In this document: positions 39,024 through 44,071 of the stretch, in pieces
How the letters are laid out: the number at the start of each line of letters is the position of its first letter
How positions within the stretch are numbered: position 1 is the stretch's first letter
Assembly (NCBI GenBank): GCA_009775605.1
Contig: VSPV01000001.1
Span: forward strand, 1-44,071
From: Paramuribaculum sp.
GTDB taxonomy: Bacteria > Bacteroidota > Bacteroidia > Bacteroidales > Muribaculaceae
Length of the DNA stretch: 44,071 bases
Reading direction: 5' to 3'
Position numbers and translations under genes: made by a program
Notes under the pieces: generated by a model
What the model was told of the DNA's origin: nothing
The model's database searches: none
What the model saw: the letters and a program-made list of their open reading frames with translations, nothing else

Positions 39024-41798
39024 ATGATTAAAACCTTCCACAGATATATCTCGACGGCTCTGACGGCCCTGACGCTGGGACTTCTCGGCGTCATGCCGTC
39101 ATGTTCCGACGAATTAGATGTCCCCATGCCCGAAGATCCCGGTGCGGCCAAGGACGGCTACATCACCGTCTCGCTTTCCTGTTCCGATGCCGTTTCGCGT
39201 GCCGGTGAAACCGAACCGGGTGTCGACAACCTCAACGAAAACCGTATCGAAACAGTCACACTCTGCTTCTGGCAGCCTTCGGGAGACAACACCTCCTCTC
39301 GGCCTGCCTATATGCAGACTTTCCGCGACGTCAACGCCGTTGGGAAGGCTACTTTCAATATTCCCCTTACATCCGAAATCCTGACTCAGCTCTTCAAGGA
39401 GGACGGCACAAACAAGTGTAACGTCTACGCCGCCGTCAATGTCGAGCCGGGCAATGCCACTACTGTCGAAGAGCTTCGGCAGCTTGTGGTCAACTCGGAA
39501 TTCGAGAGTAAAATGGTGCAGCCCCGGTTTACAATGGACGGTGACGGAGAGGCCACGCTCACCAATACCGGCCGTGCCGTCACCGGCAGCGTGAAAGTGA
39601 AGCGCTCAGCTGCCAAAATCACTCTCGCCCTTAACGTAGAGGGATCGATAGAAGAAGAAGTAAACGGTGAGAAAATCACCTGGACCCCGCGCCTTGACGG
39701 TATGCGCGTTTGGCTCATGCAGGGCGTAAAAGAGTCTACCCTTACGCCCGCGCCGACCCTCAACATGGCCTCGGACTGCTATTTCAATACACCCGACAAA
39801 AACGATTACGGCTTCAGTGACAATCCCGACCCCAAATACACCAAGTCGCAGACCACACCGTTCTACACCTACCCCAACAAGTGGACGCTCGAAAACAACG
39901 AGCGTCACCGCACCCACATGGTTCTGAGTGTGCCCTGGACTCCCGACGGCGGCAAGACATATCGCACATGTTATTATCAGGTGCCCGTGGTTCCCATGAC
40001 CGCTACCGAGACCGTGCGCAATATCTCCTATCATATCAACCTTCATGTAGGCGTTCTCGGCAGCTTCGTGCCCGAAGAACCGGAGGAAATCGAAGCCGAA
40101 TACTGGGTGGCCGACTGGAGTAACGAAAACATCGATGTCGACATCAAGGACTACCGCTATCTCGTGGTAGACCAGAACGAATTCACCGTCAACAACGAAA
40201 CATCTATCTCCATTCCATTCTACACTTCGCATCCCACAGTTGTAACCGATGTGAAAATGACTTTCTACCGTTACAACTTCTCCGATCAGGGTTCGGAATT
40301 TTACGTGCGCGTGACTCCGGAACAGAATAAAAAATCTGCTGAAAATGGTGAGGCCGTGTATACTGCAAATTTCGATAATAATAGGAAAACTCTTGATGTC
40401 TCCCATGAATTGAAAGTATGGGTGCCTTATAATAGTTCCGATAGGGAAATCTCTCTTACAACTCGGCTCAATGGAACAAGAGCTCCTATTGATTATACCA
40501 ATGATATAGATGAAGTAAGAGAAGCGATTTCATTTTTCAAAAAATCTGATATTGACGAGTACTCACGTGTTGAGTTCGAAGTTACGGTTCAACATAGGGA
40601 TGTTTCTGATGGAACTTCCGGTATAGATAAAAATCTGTACAAAGAAACTATAAAGATCACTCAATATCCGGGTATCTATATCACAGCTGTGCAGAATTAT
40701 GCCGGTAATCTTGAACATTTGCAATATACCCAGCCTCCATTAGGAAATACTATCATTAATGGTAGATACGACGAAGAAACACTGAAAGTTCCCACTTCAG
40801 GTGTAAGCCGATGGCCTAATATTCGAAAAACAATCTATAACTATAGAAACTGGAACAATTCCATTGGTTTAGGATTTCCTCCAAATTATTACAACTGGAA
40901 CCCCAATTTGTATTTGGTCACTATTACAACGTTACCCTCTAATACTAATTATACAATTGGTGACCCACGGTCATATAATATCAATAATGACTTGAGTAAT
41001 AATCACGGTACTTATACTGTTGATGGAGGGACTACTGATGTGTTCAGAACGGAATATTGGGTATTCCAGAAGGGAAATCAGAATCAAGCCTGGTGCCCTA
41101 ATAATCCAAACAGTTGGCATTGGGATGGATATCAGACATCCGACCAGAGTCAGATGAAGCCGTGGTATAGAGAACCTTATTTTAGTACAGATTGGGAATT
41201 ATATGAAGTTCCTGGATTTGTGCAGGCTCCGGCTCTTGGTGAATCAAGCCAACGCACTCTGAGATACTATTATCCAACCCGTGAAAGCAATGATAACCGC
41301 AATACGATTGCCCCCAAATTCCGGATTTGCTCTAGCTATGGAGGAACTTCAAGTTATATGACACGCGAAATGTCACGCCGCAGAGCCGCCGCTTATCAGG
41401 AATTAGGATACTGTGCCGGACGTTGGAGACTTCCCACATTCGCAGAGGTTGAATTTGTAATGCAATTGGCTGCCGATAAAAAAATTCCGCGATTGTTTGG
41501 TACAAATGCATCAGGTACATGGTTTTATTGGTGTGCACAAGGTGCGGTAAGGGTTCCGGATGGGACAGTCACGAATCCGAACATTGCAATTGTTGCAAAT
41601 CCTACAGGAGGTGCATCCGGAGCCGCATCCGCTCCTTTCACCGGTGACAACTACCGCGATCATGCTCGCTTTGTCTACGATGAATGGTACTGGGGTTCCG
41701 AGACTCTCACGCCTTCGGCATCAACACCCAATGCCAACCGTCCCATCTACACTTTCACCTGGGGCGACCGACCCAAGACAAGTCCTCAGGATGAGTAA
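39024..41798 (+). CDS. Large tip-like fimbrial adhesin, mosaic gene
   Basis: A 924-residue lipoprotein precursor and the largest subunit of the operon. Signal and lipobox end at C27 (GVMPSC), then a strand (GYITVSLSCSDA, 45-56) and VSR at 57-59, the processing motif shared with its neighbours. The N-terminal half is assembly-like. The C-terminal region contains RRRAAAYQELGYCAGRWRLPTFAEVEF (about 785-812) and WFYWCAQGA, a lectin-like or FGE-like fold seen in many Bacteroidales surface proteins, with WRLPT as its core. From about 40320 to 41640 (residues about 433-870) the DNA is AT-rich (20 to 24 of 60 G+C in lines I counted) against 39 of 60 at 39541, then returns to host-like composition. 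I chose ATG 39024 over a TTG at 39015. It is likely a tip adhesin; ligand unknown. Confidence 0.75.
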   Translation: MIKTFHRYISTALTALTLGLLGVMPSCSDELDVPMPEDPGAAKDGYITVSLSCSDAVSRAGETEPGVDNLNENRIETVTLCFWQPSGDNTSSRPAYMQTFRDVNAVGKATFNIPLTSEILTQLFKEDGTNKCNVYAAVNVEPGNATTVEELRQLVVNSEFESKMVQPRFTMDGDGEATLTNTGRAVTGSVKVKRSAAKITLALNVEGSIEEEVNGEKITWTPRLDGMRVWLMQGVKESTLTPAPTLNMASDCYFNTPDKNDYGFSDNPDPKYTKSQTTPFYTYPNKWTLENNERHRTHMVLSVPWTPDGGKTYRTCYYQVPVVPMTATETVRNISYHINLHVGVLGSFVPEEPEEIEAEYWVADWSNENIDVDIKDYRYLVVDQNEFTVNNETSISIPFYTSHPTVVTDVKMTFYRYNFSDQGSEFYVRVTPEQNKKSAENGEAVYTANFDNNRKTLDVSHELKVWVPYNSSDREISLTTRLNGTRAPIDYTNDIDEVREAISFFKKSDIDEYSRVEFEVTVQHRDVSDGTSGIDKNLYKETIKITQYPGIYITAVQNYAGNLEHLQYTQPPLGNTIINGRYDEETLKVPTSGVSRWPNIRKTIYNYRNWNNSIGLGFPPNYYNWNPNLYLVTITTLPSNTNYTIGDPRSYNINNDLSNNHGTYTVDGGTTDVFRTEYWVFQKGNQNQAWCPNNPNSWHWDGYQTSDQSQMKPWYREPYFSTDWELYEVPGFVQAPALGESSQRTLRYYYPTRESNDNRNTIAPKFRICSSYGGTSSYMTREMSRRRAAAYQELGYCAGRWRLPTFAEVEFVMQLAADKKIPRLFGTNASGTWFYWCAQGAVRVPDGTVTNPNIAIVANPTGGASGAASAPFTGDNYRDHARFVYDEWYWGSETLTPSASTPNANRPIYTFTWGDRPKTSPQDE
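40320..41640 (+). other. AT-rich mosaic block inside the tip adhesin gene
   Basis: Within one open frame, the composition drops from high G+C (39 of 60 bases in the line at 39541) to low (24 of 60 at 40441 and 20 of 60 at 40921), and returns to high near 41640. Edges are estimated by eye to within about 40 bases. The frame stays open, so the block encodes part of the protein. It is the best candidate for recent exchange in the window. Confidence 0.75.
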
Positions 41799-41811
41799 CC
41801 CTTAGCGATAA

Positions 41812-43803
41812 ATGATTATGAAACTTACAAAATATCTTTGCATAGCATTATTGGCCCTGACGGGGGCAGCCTGTTCGTCCGACGGGCTGCAGCCCGAGGT
41901 CCCCGCTGAAAAGGGTGATATTTACGTTGAGGGCGACAAGGTGGTGGTAAGCGTCGGCATCCAGATGCCCGAGATGCCGAACGCCGACAGCCGCACTCTC
42001 GGCCCTGAGGCCGACTATGCCGACATGCATCTCTACCTGCTGGAGTTTGTCGACAACGGGTCGCCGCTGCGCAACACTTTTACCACCATGTATGAGGCGG
42101 AAGCTGAAACTCCCCAGCCCGGCAAGGTAGTTTACAAAGTGACGCTCAACAAAACCTCCGAAGGCCGGGTGCTGCACCTTGTGGCTTTGCCAAAAAGCCA
42201 GAAACTGACGCCGGACTACGGTGTGGAGGCTTCCGTGATGCCTAATATAGTAGTAACAGATCAGACCCCGGCCTACTGGCGCCGCCTTGCCTTCCCCGAA
42301 GGATATGCCACCGTCTCAGAATCCACGGGATTCACCGCTACCGAGGCAATGGAACAGCTCAAGAGCGTGGCGCTCGTCCGTAACTTCGGCCGTGTGACCG
42401 TAACCAAGGATCCGAGCGTGACCGACTTTATTCTCACAGGCTTTGCGCTCGTGAACAACCCACAGTCCGGAACCGTAGCCCCGTGGGATGCCTCTGACAA
42501 TGAATTCCCCGAATTCCTCGACGCCGACCAGAAGCCGGTGGCATTCAGTGCGCTTTCTTCCTACGAAGGAATCATTCCCGCGGGAACCGAGTTTGACAAT
42601 CAGGACGCAGGGCCTGCCGTTCCTGAGGACGTCAATCCTAAATATTTCTATGAGCGTCCGTTCAGCTCCATCCGCCACACATTCGTGATTGTGCGCGGAA
42701 AATATAAAACTGACGAAACCGACTCATATTATAAGCTCGACCTTGGCAAAAACGACACTCAGGGCGTCTTCCGCTACTACAATCTCCTGCGCAATTTCAG
42801 CTACAACATCACTATCAAAGGTGTTGGCACGCGTGGTTACTCCACTGCTGAGGAAGCAGCTCAGGGAGTGGTCTACAACAATTTCTCGTTTGACATAGAA
42901 CTGGGCGGAATGCTCAATATTTCGGATGGAAATGAGGTGGTGTTTGTCAATTTCACCACCGCCGTGCTCACCGATCCCAATACGCAGGTGCTGGAATTCA
43001 AATACCGTTACCGCAGTCTTGCAGGAAGTTCGCAAGGCGCCCCCACTTACAACAACGGCAACGTGAATTTCATCGGGCTGGAGCCCGGTGACGTAATCCA
43101 GTCGGTCGAGAAATCAACCACCGACGACAGCGACGGATGGCGCTCGGTGAAGATCACCTGCAAGGGCGCCACTGCTGAGACAAAGACGCAATCCTTCACC
43201 ATGGTTAAGGAATCCGGCCTGGGACGAACCATAAATCTGGTTCTCCACCAGAAATGGGACTTCATGAACCTCAAGGAGTTCCCCGGAACCGGTCAGAACT
43301 ATGTGGGAACGGGTGAAGCGCTCGGCACCGGCGCCACGAAGCTTGATCTTGATAATCCCAACCGGGCCGGCGATGGTGAAAAAGATCCGATCACGGTATT
43401 CTTCGATATCCCCGACAACCTGCCCGAAGCCATGTTCCCGCTCGTGTTTGAGCTTGAGGCCGACCGTCAGAATATCGAGAACAATCCTATCGGTACGCTT
43501 GTGGTGACATCAGGGACCTCTTCATTCCCGAATATCCAAGGCTCGCGAATCAAATATATCAAGACCATCACCTGGACCCAGTATAACGACCCGCTTCTTC
43601 CGGGCCAGACCCACGGCGCCAACGGTCTGAAGATTGACAATGGTAACGGAACATCCACCCGCCGCGTGCGCTGCCGCTTCCGCACCATCACTTCGCTTAA
43701 TAACCTTGGAATCCAGGGTTCCGTGACCACAATCCGTATCACAAACGACCACTACAACACCGGGGAAATCAAATTTACCCGAGGAAACGGAACTCTTAAT
43801 TAA
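41812..43803 (+). CDS. Fimbrial subunit, DUF4906-like lipoprotein precursor
   Basis: A 663-residue protein with a lipoprotein signal ending in GAAC (C21), a long first strand (KVVVSVGIQMP, 43-53) and DSR at 59-61. The middle contains the segment RYYNLLRNFSYNITIKGVGTRGYSTAEEAA, which I associate with DUF4906-type fimbrial proteins; this assignment is from memory. The C-terminal part is beta-rich with repeated strand patterns and ends in GNGTLN. It lies 13 bases after the tip-like gene and is the last gene of the operon, followed by a terminator. By position it could be a second tip or capping component. ATG 41818 is an alternative start. Confidence 0.68.
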   Translation: MIMKLTKYLCIALLALTGAACSSDGLQPEVPAEKGDIYVEGDKVVVSVGIQMPEMPNADSRTLGPEADYADMHLYLLEFVDNGSPLRNTFTTMYEAEAETPQPGKVVYKVTLNKTSEGRVLHLVALPKSQKLTPDYGVEASVMPNIVVTDQTPAYWRRLAFPEGYATVSESTGFTATEAMEQLKSVALVRNFGRVTVTKDPSVTDFILTGFALVNNPQSGTVAPWDASDNEFPEFLDADQKPVAFSALSSYEGIIPAGTEFDNQDAGPAVPEDVNPKYFYERPFSSIRHTFVIVRGKYKTDETDSYYKLDLGKNDTQGVFRYYNLLRNFSYNITIKGVGTRGYSTAEEAAQGVVYNNFSFDIELGGMLNISDGNEVVFVNFTTAVLTDPNTQVLEFKYRYRSLAGSSQGAPTYNNGNVNFIGLEPGDVIQSVEKSTTDDSDGWRSVKITCKGATAETKTQSFTMVKESGLGRTINLVLHQKWDFMNLKEFPGTGQNYVGTGEALGTGATKLDLDNPNRAGDGEKDPITVFFDIPDNLPEAMFPLVFELEADRQNIENNPIGTLVVTSGTSSFPNIQGSRIKYIKTITWTQYNDPLLPGQTHGANGLKIDNGNGTSTRRVRCRFRTITSLNNLGIQGSVTTIRITNDHYNTGEIKFTRGNGTLN

Positions 43804-43823
43804 TACACAATTTCCATAACTTA

Positions 43824-43865
43824 AAGGCGGCGGACTGCGCGATGCATTTCCGCCGTCTTAATTTT
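43824..43865 (+). terminator. Intrinsic terminator of the fimbrial operon
   Basis: AAGGCGGCGGA (43824-43834) pairs with TCCGCCGTCTT (43849-43859), with one G-T pair, around a 14-base loop, and is followed by AATTTT. It is 20 bases after the last fimbrial stop codon. The rest of the window (43866-44071) shows no gene or structure that I can support. Confidence 0.75.
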
Positions 43866-44071
43866 CCCCTCTTCCCCTCGAACGTTACGCAGAGCCTCGC
43901 AGAAAGGCAGAGTCCCGCCGGAGTTAAAAGAGGTTCCCGCGTCCATCTGCCGTTCCCGCGCGGCTCTGCGTTCCACACCCCAGCCGCCTGAGTGGGCGCA
44001 AAAGAAAAGCGCGGGCCGCAGGGGCACGCGCCGGGGGAGGTCGGGATGGGTATGTGAGTTGATTCTCATAG

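Noticed and set aside
43821..44069. Minus-strand frames at the right edge
   Set aside because: They overlap the fimbrial terminator stem and have low-complexity Arg-rich products with no start context.

Overview
The window looks like a chromosomal segment of a GC-rich gut member of the Bacteroidales; Muribaculaceae is my best guess, not a proven assignment. The reasons are promoters of the TAnnTTTG (-7) / TTTG (-33) type, a tmRNA whose tag reads GENNYALAA, a TamL-type Omp85 lipoprotein, overlapping pyrB-pyrI, and a type V (FimA/Mfa-type) fimbrial operon.

Layout. (1) 1-2860 is AT-richer accessory DNA: a small ferredoxin-like protein, a stand-alone macro-domain-like protein of a phage-associated family, and an AbiE-type toxin-antitoxin pair. 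It abuts the terminator and 3' end of the tmRNA gene (2910-3308, minus). (2) 3630-7623 holds an NhaC-type antiporter and a convergent operon lgt - bioD - DEDDy exonuclease - small membrane protein. (3) 7723-12637 is a minus-strand run pyrB - pyrI - flavin reductase - glyA - sulfatase with a clear promoter at one end and a strong terminator at the other. (4) 13013-21914 encodes a MacAB-TolC-like efflux system (adaptor, ATPase, two FtsX-type permeases, outer-membrane channel), followed by an NtrC-type response regulator and its histidine kinase. A sigma-54-like promoter with upstream direct repeats precedes the adaptor gene. (5) 22334-26879 holds a GH2 beta-galactosidase, a nitroreductase and a 6-TM channel with a non-canonical filter. 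(6) 27041-31306 holds tamL, a HAD phosphatase and a secreted bile-salt-hydrolase-like amidase. (7) 31545-43865 is a complete fimbrial transcription unit: promoter, structured leader of about 300 nt, DUF3575 protein, DUF3868/OmpA-like/TPR protein, Mfa1-like major subunit, Mfa2/FimB-like anchor, three further lipoprotein subunits, and a terminator.

How the parts fit. In the fimbrial operon every structural subunit except the anchor carries a Ser-Arg site 32-40 residues after its lipidated cysteine, just past the first beta strand. This matches the known logic of type V pilus maturation, in which an Arg-specific cut removes the first strand so the next subunit can donate one. The large tip-like subunit is a mosaic: an AT-rich block of about 1.3 kb lies between host-like ends, as if its adhesin domain had been exchanged.

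Scattered between the minus-strand operons are three copies of a two-hairpin palindromic repeat with a compensatory base-pair change. The strongest leads are the shared processing motif, the mosaic tip gene, the repeat family, and the sigma-54-like control of the efflux operon by a regulator whose GAFTGA motif is altered.
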